A DNA stretch of 64,000 nucleotides from Paenibacillus sp. HW567 (GTDB lineage Bacteria > Bacillota > Bacilli > Paenibacillales > Paenibacillaceae), in contig NZ_KB910518.1 in assembly GCF_000374185.1 (NCBI RefSeq), positions 3,918,669 to 3,982,668 of the forward strand, given 5' to 3'. The position numbers and the translations under genes were made by a program. The notes below the pieces were generated by a model. It did no database searches and was not told where the DNA came from. It worked only from the letters and a program-made list of their open reading frames with translations. Numbering within the stretch: the first letter of the stretch is position 1; each line of letters begins with the position of its first letter. Below, piece by piece: positions 27,156 through 36,619 of the stretch.

Positions 27156-29600
27156 CTATTTTCTCAATTCCGCGCCAAAAGTTTGCTGAAGTGCGGAAAC
27201 GACCTTGTCATGCACCTCTACAACTTCCTCATCGGTCAGCGTATGGTCCGTATGGCGGTATAACAGCGAGATAGCTACGCTCTTTTTGCCGCTCTCCATC
27301 TTGCCGCCCGTATACACGTCGAACACCTGTACATTCTGCAGCAAAGTGCCGCCGTTCTCACGAATGGAGGCCAGCAGATGACCGGCAGGCACGGCGGAAT
27401 CCACGACAACCGCGATATCCCGTTCCATTCCCGGGAAGCGCTGGAGCTCGGTGTACTGCAGACTGCTGCGGGCAGCATTATAGAGCGGCTCCAGCAGCAG
27501 CTCGGCTACATAAGTGTCCTCAAGATCCAGGTCCCGCTGCAATTCAGGATGCAACTGGCCCATAGTTCCAAGCTTCACGCGGCCTTCTTCGGCCAGCAAA
27601 TATACGGAAGCGGAACGGCCCGGATGGTAGTTCTCCGGCGCGTCTCCTTCATAGACTATGCTGTCCGTAAGTCCAAGGTAGGCAAATACAGTCTCAAGTG
27701 CACCCTTCAGGTCGAAGAAATCCACCGGCTGTTCCGCTACATTCCACTGCTTGGACGCGCGGCTTCCGCTAAGCAGCAGACCAAGCACCGGCAATTCGCG
27801 CGGCTGGCGGGTAAGCTGCTCTTCTTCCGTGAAGAACACATTGCCCACTTCGAACAGCGCCAGATCGCTTTGGCGGCGGTTCGTGTTATAACGGGCAATA
27901 TCCAGCAGTTGAGGAATAAGGGTGGTGCGGAGCACGCTGCGCTCCTCGCTCATCGGCATCGCCAGCTTCACGGCAAGCTTGCCATCGGCAAGTGCCGGGA
28001 ACAGCTTGCTTTGCTCCGGCTGGATGAAGGAATACCCCATAACCTCCTGGTAACCTCCATGCGCCAGCAGACGCCGCAGCTCGCGGCGGAGGGCTTGCTG
28101 TCTTGTTAGCGCTCCCGGGGTGGTGACACCCTCGATCAGGGTGGTCGGGATGTTGTCGTATCCGTACAAACGGGCAACTTCCTCAATCAGATCCACATCA
28201 TAGCTGATATCGCCCCGTCTGGTCGGCACCTGCACCTCGATAAGTCCCTGTGCGGCGTCTCCGCACTTGAAGTGCAGACGGCTGAACAGGGTTTTCACTT
28301 CCAGCAGGGAGAGATCCGTGCCCAGGTAACGGTTCAGCTTCTCCAGGGACAAGGTCAGTACTTTCTCCTTAGCAGCTCCGCTGCCCGCTTCCACAACCCC
28401 TTCGTACACCGTGCCTCCGGCATACTTGGCAATCAGGGCTGCCGCACGGTTCAACGCCGGAATTACGGAATTCGGATCAACTTCCTTCTCGAAGCGCAGG
28501 GACGCTTCGGAGCGCAGGCCCAGTTGCCGCGAGGTTTTGCGGACCGTTCCTCCGTCGAATTTGGCGGATTCCAAGACAATATTCACGGTTTCCCCGGTTA
28601 CTTCGGTGTCCAGTCCGCCCATCACGCCTGCGAGCGCAACGGCCTTTGCTCCGTCGGCAATGACCAGCATTTGCGGCTCAAGCTTCCGCTCCTGACCGTC
28701 AAGCGTGGTCAGCAGCTCGCCTTCCCGTGCAAAACGCACACCCAGCGTACTTCCTTCCACTTTGTTGCCGTCGAAGGCGTGCAGCGGCTGTCCGTATTCC
28801 AGCATTACGTAGTTGGTAATGTCAACGATGTTGCTGATCGGGCGGATGCCCGCCGCCATCAGACGGTTCTGAATCCAGAGCGGGGATGGGGCAGGCTTCA
28901 CTCCGGCAATGTAACGCACCGCATAATGCTTGCAGTATTCTTCGTTCTCAATCTTGACGGAGATGGAGCCTTTGGCTGAACCGCCCGTCTCCACAATATC
29001 TGCCGCCGGATTCGGCAGCTCCAGCTCACGGCCAAGAATCGCACTGACTTCATAAGCGGCCCCGATCATGCTGAGACAGTCGGAACGGTTCGGCGTCAGA
29101 TCGAAATCAAGAACCGCATCATTCAGGCCCAGCACCTCCAGAATGCTCTGGCCGATTTCCGTGTTCTCGGGCAGGACGAGGATGCCTTCTTGCAGTTCCT
29201 TCGGCAACAGCTTGTCGTTCAGTCCCAGCTCTTTGGCCGAGCAGATCATGCCCTGCGACAATACGCCGCGCAGCTTGGCTTTCTTGATCTCCAGACCCGG
29301 CAGCTTTGCGCCCACCAAGGCTACTGGAACCTTCTGTCCTGCCGCCACATTTTTGGCTCCGCAGACAATCTGCAGTTCCTCTCCTTGACCGGCGTCAACG
29401 ATGCAGACATTCAGCTTATCTGCGTCAGGATGTTTTTCTTTCGATTTCACGTAGCCGACGACAATCCCGGAAAGGCCTTTATTGCGGCGCTCCACACTGT
29501 CGATCTCGATGCCGGCGCTGGTGATTTTGTCTGCCAGCTCTTCTGCGGCTACACCCTCAAGCGATATATAGTCAGAGAGCCAGGAGGTTGATACTTTCAT
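27156..29600 (-). CDS. pheT: Phenylalanyl-tRNA synthetase beta subunit
   Basis: 814 aa, normal bacterial length. Domains: N-terminal part with OB-fold tRNA-binding (EMAP) region about 40-155 (VGYVKSKEKHPDADKLNVC), B3/B4 editing domain about 210-390 (VDITNYVMLEYGQPLHAFD), B5 about 405-475, catalytic-like core, and C-terminal FDX-ACB domain about 720-814 (RDIAVVVDSAVPAG, SLLYRHTDHTLTDEEV). With PheS it forms the (alpha beta)2 enzyme that charges tRNA-Phe. ATG with AAGGAAG upstream. A palindromic element separates it from pheS. Confidence 0.97.
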   Translation of the reverse strand: MKVSTSWLSDYISLEGVAAEELADKITSAGIEIDSVERRNKGLSGIVVGYVKSKEKHPDADKLNVCIVDAGQGEELQIVCGAKNVAAGQKVPVALVGAKLPGLEIKKAKLRGVLSQGMICSAKELGLNDKLLPKELQEGILVLPENTEIGQSILEVLGLNDAVLDFDLTPNRSDCLSMIGAAYEVSAILGRELELPNPAADIVETGGSAKGSISVKIENEEYCKHYAVRYIAGVKPAPSPLWIQNRLMAAGIRPISNIVDITNYVMLEYGQPLHAFDGNKVEGSTLGVRFAREGELLTTLDGQERKLEPQMLVIADGAKAVALAGVMGGLDTEVTGETVNIVLESAKFDGGTVRKTSRQLGLRSEASLRFEKEVDPNSVIPALNRAAALIAKYAGGTVYEGVVEAGSGAAKEKVLTLSLEKLNRYLGTDLSLLEVKTLFSRLHFKCGDAAQGLIEVQVPTRRGDISYDVDLIEEVARLYGYDNIPTTLIEGVTTPGALTRQQALRRELRRLLAHGGYQEVMGYSFIQPEQSKLFPALADGKLAVKLAMPMSEERSVLRTTLIPQLLDIARYNTNRRQSDLALFEVGNVFFTEEEQLTRQPRELPVLGLLLSGSRASKQWNVAEQPVDFFDLKGALETVFAYLGLTDSIVYEGDAPENYHPGRSASVYLLAEEGRVKLGTMGQLHPELQRDLDLEDTYVAELLLEPLYNAARSSLQYTELQRFPGMERDIAVVVDSAVPAGHLLASIRENGGTLLQNVQVFDVYTGGKMESGKKSVAISLLYRHTDHTLTDEEVVEVHDKVVSALQQTFGAELRK

Positions 29601-29707
29601 GTTCGCACACTTCCTTTTGTTTCAGATGTATTTATCTACGTGCCGGGTTTGCTTGCTGTACGGAGAGAGAACGCAGCGAGTAATTTTTAATTCTATTTTA
29701 AAAAGTC
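29601..29707. other. pheS-pheT spacer, part before the palindromic element
   Basis: The 337-base spacer 29601-29937 holds pheT's ribosome site at its left end and the inverted-repeat element at 29708-29868. I see nothing else in it. Confidence 0.5.
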
Positions 29708-29868
29708 TCTGTTAATAGGGTCCCTGCGGGGAATGTTTGGACTTCCGGCCGCTGTTGTCTCCAGATTTCTTGATTTATACCGCTTGAAGCGGTGGAAATC
29801 CGGAGACAAAGGCGGACGCGTTCGCTCCTCCAGTTCCAAACTTCCCCTCCGGTCCATTTATTAACAGA
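29708..29868. repeat. 161-bp nested inverted-repeat element between pheS and pheT
   Basis: Terminal inverted repeats TCTGTTAATA (29708-29717) and TATTAACAGA (29859-29868). Inside, further matching arms: GGGGAATGTTTGGA against TCCAAACTTCCCC (29729-29742, 29835-29847), TGTCTCCAGATTTC against GAAATCCGGAGACA (29756-29769, 29795-29808), and a central CCGCTTGAAGCGG (29780-29792). The whole can fold as one long hairpin. No open frame. Looks like a small MITE or extragenic palindrome; no clear target duplication. Confidence 0.75.
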
Positions 29869-29937
29869 TTGTTAAAACATAATCAAAGTTCCTCGGGTAG
29901 CCGCGTCTGCCCGCCCAGCCCGCAACCCGCCAAAAAT

Positions 29938-30972
29938 CTATATCCCCTTGAACTGCTTCACAAAAGCCATATCATTCGTGTAGAAATGGCGGATGTCGTC
30001 GATGCCGTATTTCAGCATCGCTATCCGCTCGACACCCATACCGAATGCGAAGCCGCTGTATTCAGCAGGATCGTAGCCGCCCATCTTCAGCACGTTCGGG
30101 TGAACCATGCCGGCGCCGAGGATTTCCAGCCAGCCGCTCTGCTTGCACAGACGGCAGCCGTCCCCGCCGCATTTGAAGCAGCTCACGTCCACCTCCACGC
30201 TCGGCTCAGTGAACGGGAAGAAGCTTGGACGCAGGCGGATGCCTGTCTTTGGTCCGAACATTTCTTTGACGAACTGCTGCAGTGTACCCTTCAGGTCGCT
30301 CATACGGATATTACGTCCAATCACCAGACCTTCAATCTGATGGAATTGGAACGAGTGGGTTGCATCGTCATCATCGCGGCGGAACACCTTGCCCGGGCAG
30401 ATGATTTTAACCGGCGTTTCGCCCTCCATCGCCTGCATGGTGCGGATCTGCACCGGAGAGGTCTGTGTGCGCATCAGGATATCCTCCGTTATATAGAAGG
30501 AATCCTGCATATCGCGGGCCGGATGGTTCTTCGGCAGATTGAGCGCTTCGAAGTTATAATAATCCGTTTCGACTTCAGGGCCTTCCGCCACCCGGTAGCC
30601 CATGCCGATGAAAATATCCTCAATCTCCTGCACGACCCGGCTCAGAGGGTGAATTCCCCCTTGCGCCAGACCGCGGCCCGGCAGGGTTACGTCTACTTTT
30701 TCCGCGTTCAGGCGGTTTAGTGTCTCCTGCTGCTGGAACACCTCCTGCTTCGCGCCGATAATCTCCTCAATAGCGCTCCGCACCAGATTCGCCACCTGGC
30801 CGATCACCGGGCGCTCCTCTGCACTGAGTCCGCCCATTCCGCGCAGAACCTCTGTAAGCTCGCCTTTTTTACCTAAGTACTTTACACGCAAATCATTCAG
30901 AACCTGCGGATCACTAACCTCCTGCAGCTTCGCCAACGCTTCGACCTTCAGTGCTTCAAGCTTTTCTTTCAT
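29938..30972 (-). CDS. pheS: Phenylalanyl-tRNA synthetase alpha subunit
   Basis: 344 aa, the same length as Bacillus PheS. N-terminal coiled coil about 1-85; class II core with motif 2 [19 protein letters not shown] and motif 3 [17 protein letters not shown]. Catalyses Phe-AMP formation and transfer. Start ATG 30972, AAGGGGG eleven bases upstream; a longer frame to 30996 would eat the ribosome site. Controlled by the T-box leader just upstream. Confidence 0.97.
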   Translation of the reverse strand: MKEKLEALKVEALAKLQEVSDPQVLNDLRVKYLGKKGELTEVLRGMGGLSAEERPVIGQVANLVRSAIEEIIGAKQEVFQQQETLNRLNAEKVDVTLPGRGLAQGGIHPLSRVVQEIEDIFIGMGYRVAEGPEVETDYYNFEALNLPKNHPARDMQDSFYITEDILMRTQTSPVQIRTMQAMEGETPVKIICPGKVFRRDDDDATHSFQFHQIEGLVIGRNIRMSDLKGTLQQFVKEMFGPKTGIRLRPSFFPFTEPSVEVDVSCFKCGGDGCRLCKQSGWLEILGAGMVHPNVLKMGGYDPAEYSGFAFGMGVERIAMLKYGIDDIRHFYTNDMAFVKQFKGI

Positions 30973-31008
30973 GGTCGTGTACTGCCCCCTTATCATGTCA
31001 TGTGCAAC

Positions 31009-31047
31009 AAAAAAAGGCCTTTCCTCCCGGTAAGGGACGAAAAGACC
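31009..31047 (-). terminator. T-box terminator before pheS
   Basis: Minus strand GGTCTTTTCGTCCC, TTAC, GGGAGGAAAGGCC, then TTTTTTT: the terminator alternative of the T-box switch. Confidence 0.92.
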
Positions 31048-31365
31048 GTGGTACCACCCTTGTTAGACAAGCCCTGTGCCGCATCCCTTAAGCGCATTAT
31101 TCCCCTTATGGCATGACGAAGACCCGTCTCACTTTAACAGAAATAACGGTCTGCGGCCGGTTTCCCCTACGCGCCCCTTCAAGGAAATCTTGAACGAACT
31201 TCAGGGAACTGCTCCGGAGTGAACTTCGGCAGCTCTGCTCTCCCAGAAACGCTCTCAATCTGCGGCGTCTCCTCCCTGTAGGCCAGGCACTGCGTACTTT
31301 TCTCCATCACTGCATTTCACTGGATGCTGCTGGATAACCTGTATCTTCTGCTTAAGAAGATATGT
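31009..31365 (-). ncRNA. T-box riboswitch leader for phenylalanine (pheST)
   Basis: Minus-strand leader between the promoter and pheS. The conserved T-box AGGGTGGTACCACGG is at 31060-31046. Stem I has GGAG and the AGTA S-turn near 31303, paired to CTCC on the 3' side. The specifier loop carries TTC at 31223-31221, a phenylalanine codon, which fits the gene controlled. Uncharged tRNA-Phe binds here and the T-box, and lets transcription pass the terminator. Confidence 0.95.
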
Positions 31366-31371
31366 CAATTT

Positions 31372-31400
31372 ATTATATGCAAAATCATCCGTTTTGACAA
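31372..31400 (-). promoter_or_regulatory. Promoter of pheST
   Basis: Minus strand TTGTCA (31400-31395), 17 bases, TATAAT (31377-31372); one mismatch in the -35. Start predicted near 31365. Confidence 0.8.
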
Positions 31401-31428
31401 GCCGGGCTAAATTTAGGCCAATTTTTAT

Positions 31429-31453
31429 CTTCCTTTAAGCTTCCTTTAAGCTT
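31429..31453. promoter_or_regulatory. Tandem CTTCCTTTAAG direct repeat upstream of the secreted repeat protein
   Basis: Two copies of CTTCCTTTAAG, 12 bases apart, about 140 bases before the 31592 start. Spacing near one helical turn would suit a response-regulator dimer. Function not shown; the rest of the 31401-31591 stretch holds only the ribosome site. Confidence 0.3.
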
Positions 31454-31591
31454 CACAGCGCTTTTCAGGAGGTTTTTTCAGCTAACGCTCAGCGGAATTT
31501 GATATTTTTCCTTATTAGTAAAGCCTGGCTGTCCCCAGTTCCTGCGGCAGCTCTCCTGATGGCAAAGGCTTTTATACAGGGAGGGAAATTC

Positions 31592-34252
31592 ATGCACAAA
31601 CGAAGCAAGGCCTATGTTCTGCTATTGCTCAGCACATTTGCCGTCAGTCCGATTGCCGGGCCTGCGGTTTATACCGCAACGGCTGCTGCATCCACGGCCA
31701 CAACAACTGCTGCTGTAACGGAGACCTCAACACTCGCCAAGCTCAGCGCTATCAAACTCGGAACCACACTTAGCGTGAAGCTGAGCAATGTGGGGATTTT
31801 CAGCCAATCGGGCGGAAATATCCTTACTTATACGCTGACCTATGCCAACACGGCGAATAGCAGCGTCAACATGGTCAATTACTTCTCCAAAGTGGCGGCT
31901 CCCGGGGGAAACCTCATCAAAGGAGTTGCCGTAAGCGCCGATGCCCCGAAGAAAAAAATCGCCGCAGGCGAGAGCACCAGCATTACATATTATGCAAATA
32001 TCGGAACCGCCACATCGGTAAAAGGGCTCAAAATCAACATGTACGGCTGGAATTTCAGCGCAGCCAATTTCGAGCAGCGGATTGGTACGTTTACCGTTCC
32101 TAGCAATTACTCAGTCTCCGCCCTTCCGGGGGAGAGCAAAAAAGTGGAACTCAGCAGCATGCCTGTCACAACCAAAGCCGAATCCCTGCAAATATACAAA
32201 TATAACGGCAAGGTCTACGCCAAGGTGGGAATCAGCCTGACCAATCTGGCGACAAAGGTGCTGACTGATCCGGGCTACAGCTTATACCTGAAATCCTCGG
32301 GAGGGTCTATCTTCACCCTGGCACTGGATGAGAGCAGTTCGGAGTACAAGATCCAGCCGCAGGAAAAGAAAACGTTATACTATATGACCGAAATTCCGGC
32401 CTATATGAATTTGACCAACATGACACTGCAGATCGCCAAGCTGGATGAGACGCTCAAGCTGACTCTTCCGGTGGCTTCCTATGCCCTTCCTGCCGCGAAA
32501 ACCGCCGATTTCACTGTAGCCGCAGGCTACACCAAGAAGGTGTCGGTCAGCAGCAATATTGTGGATATGCAGCTTCTCAAGGCGAATGTGTACGCGGAGA
32601 ATGAGAACGGGATATGGACCTATCAGTTCCGGGTTAAAAATACCGGCAGCAAAGCGGTCACCTTGCCAGCCTATGAGCTTACGGTCAAGTCGAAGGAAGG
32701 CTATGCCTTCCCTGTTACAACAACGGCTTTTGCCAGCCTGACGCTGAAGCCGCTGGAGGAAAAGCTGATCACGCTCAGCGCAAGCATTCCGCTCACACTC
32801 GCACAGGATAAACTGGAGCTGCAAATGATTGCACCTGCCAGTAGCGGCGATACGAATAAGCTCATCCTTCCGGTCGCCTATTTCAAAATCCCCTACACGC
32901 TGGAAAGCGACACTCATGTGCTCTCAGAAAATAGTGTGACGAACAATTACGGCACCTTTGGCGTCACGCTCCAGTCTCTCCTGCGTCTGCCTTGGGGCAA
33001 TGAGGATCTGGTGCAGGCGAAGCTGAACATCCGCAACTCCACCTCCAAAACAATAACGCTGCCCAAGCTGAGCGGAATTCTCAAGGTGGACCAGAATGAC
33101 CTGACCTCTTCTTCACAGCTTGTCATCGACAATGATACGACCACACTTGCGCCTGGTGCGAGTGTTCAGGTTACTGTACTGGCCCATGTTCCGTACACTC
33201 TGGATTTCAGTCAGACCAAGATTATTCTTCAGGAGACAAGCGGTGAGAATGTATCCCCATTCCTAACACTCGGCACAACTGACGGAGCTGTAACCAGCAT
33301 TGCTCCGCTTGCAGAAGGCAAAGCCTTCAGTATTGCCACGACCGGTAAAAAAGCAAGTGTACAGGAGCGCCTGACTACCGTCTATAAAGGCAGCAGCTCC
33401 AAGCTCATCTATAGTGAAATTGAAATGAACAGCGAAGAAACGCGTCAAGCGGATCTGTCACGATTGTATGCCCAATTTAAAACAGCCGACGGACAGTATT
33501 TCGAAGCTACAGCCAACCAGTCGGAGCTGTCGACCAGTCCTAAAGGCAAGACGCTGATCACCTTTTGGGCCAAAGTGCCGGCCACCGTCGATACCTCCAG
33601 CCTGCAGCTCTATGTAGGCCAGGGCATTGCCGAGGGCAAGCTTACCAGTGCGGGAACGGCGGCCACCGCGTACGTGAACACCGCTGCTATTCCGTTGGCT
33701 GTCACGGATGTGGCAGCACAGACAAGTCTCAGCAACATCACTATGTTCCCGTACACGCTGGCGATTTCCAATTCAACAGGCAGTATTACTGCGGGAAGCA
33801 GCAATTTTACGCTGGCGGTCAACTATATTTTATCCCAGGATACGTCCTATCAGATGGGTACCTACGGGCATAAGCTCATCCTGCATATCAGCGATCCGTT
33901 TGGACAGTACTTTGAGAAATCGCTGACCCTCGGGACCGACCTGACTGCCGGAACTTACACAACGTATACCACGACCTTCAGCAGCAATCTGTACCAGACC
34001 CTGGGAGGCGGCAATTACACCCTCACACTATACGACGAGTTCCAGGGGCAGCGGATCGCCTTGGGCAGCCAGGTCTATAACATTGATGTGACGGCAAAAG
34101 CAACGGCCACCCCAACAGCTACGGCGACGGCAACTCCAGCAGCTCCAGCAGCTCCAACAGTTACGCCAACTCCAACGGCAACGCCAGAGGCAACAGCAGC
34201 ACCAGCACCTTCATCATCCGCTTCCCCGGCAGCCGGGGCTGACGGCAGCTAA
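31592..34252 (+). CDS. Secreted protein with five beta-rich repeats and a Thr/Pro/Ala tail
   Basis: 886 aa. Signal peptide about 1-31 (HKRSKAYVLLLLSTFAVSP, then AxA-type sites). Then five diverged copies of a 130-160-residue beta-sandwich-like unit: each has a strand like YTLTYANTANSSVNM, KVGISLTNLATKVL, QFRVKNTGSKAVTL, KLNIRNSTSKTITL, EIEMNSEETRQADL, followed by a line like IAAGESTSITYYANI, IQPQEKKTLYYMTEI or LKPLEEKLITLSASIP. A further beta part (about 690-835) and a mucin-like TATPTATATATP... tail (about 838-886) end it. No LPxTG, SLH or membrane anchor seen. I do not recognise the family. ATG 31592 has GGGAGGG upstream. It precedes, by 82 bases, a MacA/MacB-type exporter operon. Confidence 0.85.
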   Translation: MHKRSKAYVLLLLSTFAVSPIAGPAVYTATAAASTATTTAAVTETSTLAKLSAIKLGTTLSVKLSNVGIFSQSGGNILTYTLTYANTANSSVNMVNYFSKVAAPGGNLIKGVAVSADAPKKKIAAGESTSITYYANIGTATSVKGLKINMYGWNFSAANFEQRIGTFTVPSNYSVSALPGESKKVELSSMPVTTKAESLQIYKYNGKVYAKVGISLTNLATKVLTDPGYSLYLKSSGGSIFTLALDESSSEYKIQPQEKKTLYYMTEIPAYMNLTNMTLQIAKLDETLKLTLPVASYALPAAKTADFTVAAGYTKKVSVSSNIVDMQLLKANVYAENENGIWTYQFRVKNTGSKAVTLPAYELTVKSKEGYAFPVTTTAFASLTLKPLEEKLITLSASIPLTLAQDKLELQMIAPASSGDTNKLILPVAYFKIPYTLESDTHVLSENSVTNNYGTFGVTLQSLLRLPWGNEDLVQAKLNIRNSTSKTITLPKLSGILKVDQNDLTSSSQLVIDNDTTTLAPGASVQVTVLAHVPYTLDFSQTKIILQETSGENVSPFLTLGTTDGAVTSIAPLAEGKAFSIATTGKKASVQERLTTVYKGSSSKLIYSEIEMNSEETRQADLSRLYAQFKTADGQYFEATANQSELSTSPKGKTLITFWAKVPATVDTSSLQLYVGQGIAEGKLTSAGTAATAYVNTAAIPLAVTDVAAQTSLSNITMFPYTLAISNSTGSITAGSSNFTLAVNYILSQDTSYQMGTYGHKLILHISDPFGQYFEKSLTLGTDLTAGTYTTYTTTFSSNLYQTLGGGNYTLTLYDEFQGQRIALGSQVYNIDVTAKATATPTATATATPAAPAAPTVTPTPTATPEATAAPAPSSSASPAAGADGS

Positions 34253-34334
34253 AAGGTTGCTCAAGCAAGCGGAGTTTAACTCTCAATAAATGAACCACTC
34301 TGCCTTTTATATTGAAGCAAGATGGAGGATCAGA

Positions 34335-35927
34335 ATGAACAAGAAGAACAAAATAATTATCGCCTCAAGCGTCGTTGTCGTTGCTATCGCGGGTATTCTT
34401 GCCTATGTCCTATGGCCTGACCAGAGCAAAGAGGTTAATGCAGCTCCGCTGAATACGGCCACCGTGACTAAAGGAAATATTCTGGTCGGGGTATCGGGTT
34501 CCGGGTCCGTTTCAGCGATTAACAGTGAGAGCATCCGTACCAAGGAAGCCGGAGAAGTCGATAAGGTTAGGGTTAAGAAGGGCGATGTCGTTAAAAAAGG
34601 GGCCGTCCTCATCACCTTTGTAGCCGCAGATCTAAGCGACAAGCTCAAAGAAGCGAATAAAGCACTGGCAAATCTGAAGACAGAGCTGGAAAACAAACAG
34701 GAAAATTACAAAACGCTGGCGATGAACAATGCTACGGACGATGAGTTGGAGTCGGCAAAAACGGCTATCGCCAAAGCAAACAGCGATATCCAGGACCAGC
34801 AGGATTCCATCGCGGATATCCAGGACGATATGGTTCCTCCCGACCCGTTAACCGCTCCAATGGACGGCACCATTACCGCAGTGAACATTACCGACGGGGA
34901 ACAGGCGCAGAACGGCTCCGAGCTGATCACCATGACGGATTATGTCAATCTGAGTGTAACCGTTCAGGTCGATGAGCTGGATATTCCGAAGGTCAAGCTG
35001 AATCAGGCGGCTACCATTACATTGGATGCCCTTGAGGATAAGGAGTTCTCCGGCAAAGTCATTGATATCGCCAAAGAAGGCACCTCCTCAAACGGGGTCT
35101 CCCTGTTCAACGTTACAGTGGGCCTCGGTAAGTCGGATGGCGTGCTTGTCGGCATGTCAGCGGAAGTTGCTATTACCATTGAGCAGAAAAACGATGTGCT
35201 GACCGTGCCTCTCGAAGCGGTCACGGAAGTGAACGGCAAGTATTTCGTAGCCGTGCCGGCAGCATCGGCAGACAACAGTGCCGCAGGAAATGCGGGCAGT
35301 GGGCAAGCGGCTGGCGGAAAGTCGGCTGAGAGCCAAGCGCCTAGCGGACAAAGCGCTGATGACCAGTCCGCGAAAGGCCAAGCGGCCGGGGGGCAAGGTG
35401 CTGAAGGCCAGTCGGCGGAAGGCCAGCAAGCCGGGGAACCGCCTGCCCAAAGCCAGGCGGCAGATGGGCAAGCATCCGGCAGACAGCCCGCAGCAGGCCA
35501 GGGCCCCGACGGGCAAGCGGCTGGCGGCGGACAGATGCCCGGCGGCGGGTTCCCGGGTGGTGAAGCGGGCGGCCGGGGTGGCATGGCTTCAGGCTACGGC
35601 CAAGGCGGCGGCAGAAGCGGTGCAGGCTTCGGTCAAGCGGGCGGCAGAAGCGCTACAGGCACAGCCTCCGGCCAGAAGCGGGTTGCGGTTGAAGTCGGCA
35701 TCCACGACGAGAGCAGCATTGAAATTGTCAGCGGGCTAAACGAAGGCGATGAAGTGATTATTCCTACCGTGATTTCGACAAAAACGTCCTCTGAAACGCA
35801 GACTCCGGCCGGCGGCATGGGCAGCGGGTTCGGCGGCGGAGGTATGGGCGGCGGCATGTCCGGCGGGGGCGGCGGATTTTCCGGTGGCGGCGGTGGTGCT
35901 CCCGCAGGCGGAGGTGGCGGCCGATGA
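34335..35927 (+). CDS. MacA/YknX-like membrane-fusion protein with low-complexity insertion
   Basis: 530 aa (relatives about 380). N-terminal TM (about 6-27), biotinyl-lipoyl halves around a short coiled hairpin (SDKLKEANKALANLKTELENK by parts, about 95-155; LTAPMDGTITAVNI), and the beta-barrel domain to about 305. Then residues about 312-447 are an insertion rich in Gly, Ala, Gln and Ser with GQSA/GQAA units. The chain resumes with RVAVEVGIHDESSIEIVSGLNEGDEVII, the membrane-proximal domain, and ends in a Gly-rich tail. Links the ABC parts to the cell wall side. ATG 34335 has GGAGG seven bases upstream. Overlaps the next gene by four bases. Confidence 0.9.
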   Translation: MNKKNKIIIASSVVVVAIAGILAYVLWPDQSKEVNAAPLNTATVTKGNILVGVSGSGSVSAINSESIRTKEAGEVDKVRVKKGDVVKKGAVLITFVAADLSDKLKEANKALANLKTELENKQENYKTLAMNNATDDELESAKTAIAKANSDIQDQQDSIADIQDDMVPPDPLTAPMDGTITAVNITDGEQAQNGSELITMTDYVNLSVTVQVDELDIPKVKLNQAATITLDALEDKEFSGKVIDIAKEGTSSNGVSLFNVTVGLGKSDGVLVGMSAEVAITIEQKNDVLTVPLEAVTEVNGKYFVAVPAASADNSAAGNAGSGQAAGGKSAESQAPSGQSADDQSAKGQAAGGQGAEGQSAEGQQAGEPPAQSQAADGQASGRQPAAGQGPDGQAAGGGQMPGGGFPGGEAGGRGGMASGYGQGGGRSGAGFGQAGGRSATGTASGQKRVAVEVGIHDESSIEIVSGLNEGDEVIIPTVISTKTSSETQTPAGGMGSGFGGGGMGGGMSGGGGGFSGGGGGAPAGGGGGR

Positions 35928-36619
35928 GTTCCGCAGATCCGCTCATCCGGGTTGAGAACATGGTTCACCGCTATACTATGGCCGGAGAAACAATGACCAT
36001 CCTTAAAGGGCTGTCCTTTACCATTGATTACGGCGAATTTGTAGCGATTATCGGACCATCCGGCTCCGGCAAGTCCACCTTGATGAATATGCTGGGCTGT
36101 CTGGACGTTGCGGGTGAAGGGGATTACTTCCTGGACGGCCAGGAAATCCGCAAGCTGTCGGATAATAAGCTGGCGCAGATCCGCAATGAGAAGATCGGCT
36201 TTATCTTTCAGAACTTCAATCTGCTTCCCAAGCTGTCCGCTATAGAAAATGTAGAGCTTCCGCTAATCTACCGCAAAATGCCGCACCGGGAGCGGCGGGA
36301 GGTGGCCCGGAATTCACTGGTCCGGGTAGGACTGGAAGAGCGGATGCACCACCGCCCCTCTGAATTGTCAGGCGGGCAGCAGCAGCGGGTCGCCATTGCC
36401 AGGGCGCTGGCGGGGGCCCCTCCGATTCTGCTTGCCGACGAGCCAACCGGAGCGCTGGACACCAAGACCGGACAGGAGGTCCTCCAAATGATCCGCGAGC
36501 TTAACGAACAGGGCCACACCATTATTCTGATCACACATGATCTGGAGATCGCCCAGCAAGCCAAGCGGATCATCCGCATTCAGGACGGCAATCTCGTAGA
36601 GGACCGGAGGAATGTCTGA
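35924..36619 (+). CDS. MacB/YknY-like ABC transporter ATPase
   Basis: 231 aa. Walker A GPSGSGKST (about residue 45), Q-loop FQNFNLL, signature [15 protein letters not shown], Walker B ILLADEPTGALD, H-loop ITHD. The LolD/MacB-type ATPase of a mechanotransmission exporter. Overlaps the adaptor gene by ATGA and ends on the base before the permease start, so all three are one unit. Confidence 0.96.
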   Translation: MSSADPLIRVENMVHRYTMAGETMTILKGLSFTIDYGEFVAIIGPSGSGKSTLMNMLGCLDVAGEGDYFLDGQEIRKLSDNKLAQIRNEKIGFIFQNFNLLPKLSAIENVELPLIYRKMPHRERREVARNSLVRVGLEERMHHRPSELSGGQQQRVAIARALAGAPPILLADEPTGALDTKTGQEVLQMIRELNEQGHTIILITHDLEIAQQAKRIIRIQDGNLVEDRRNV

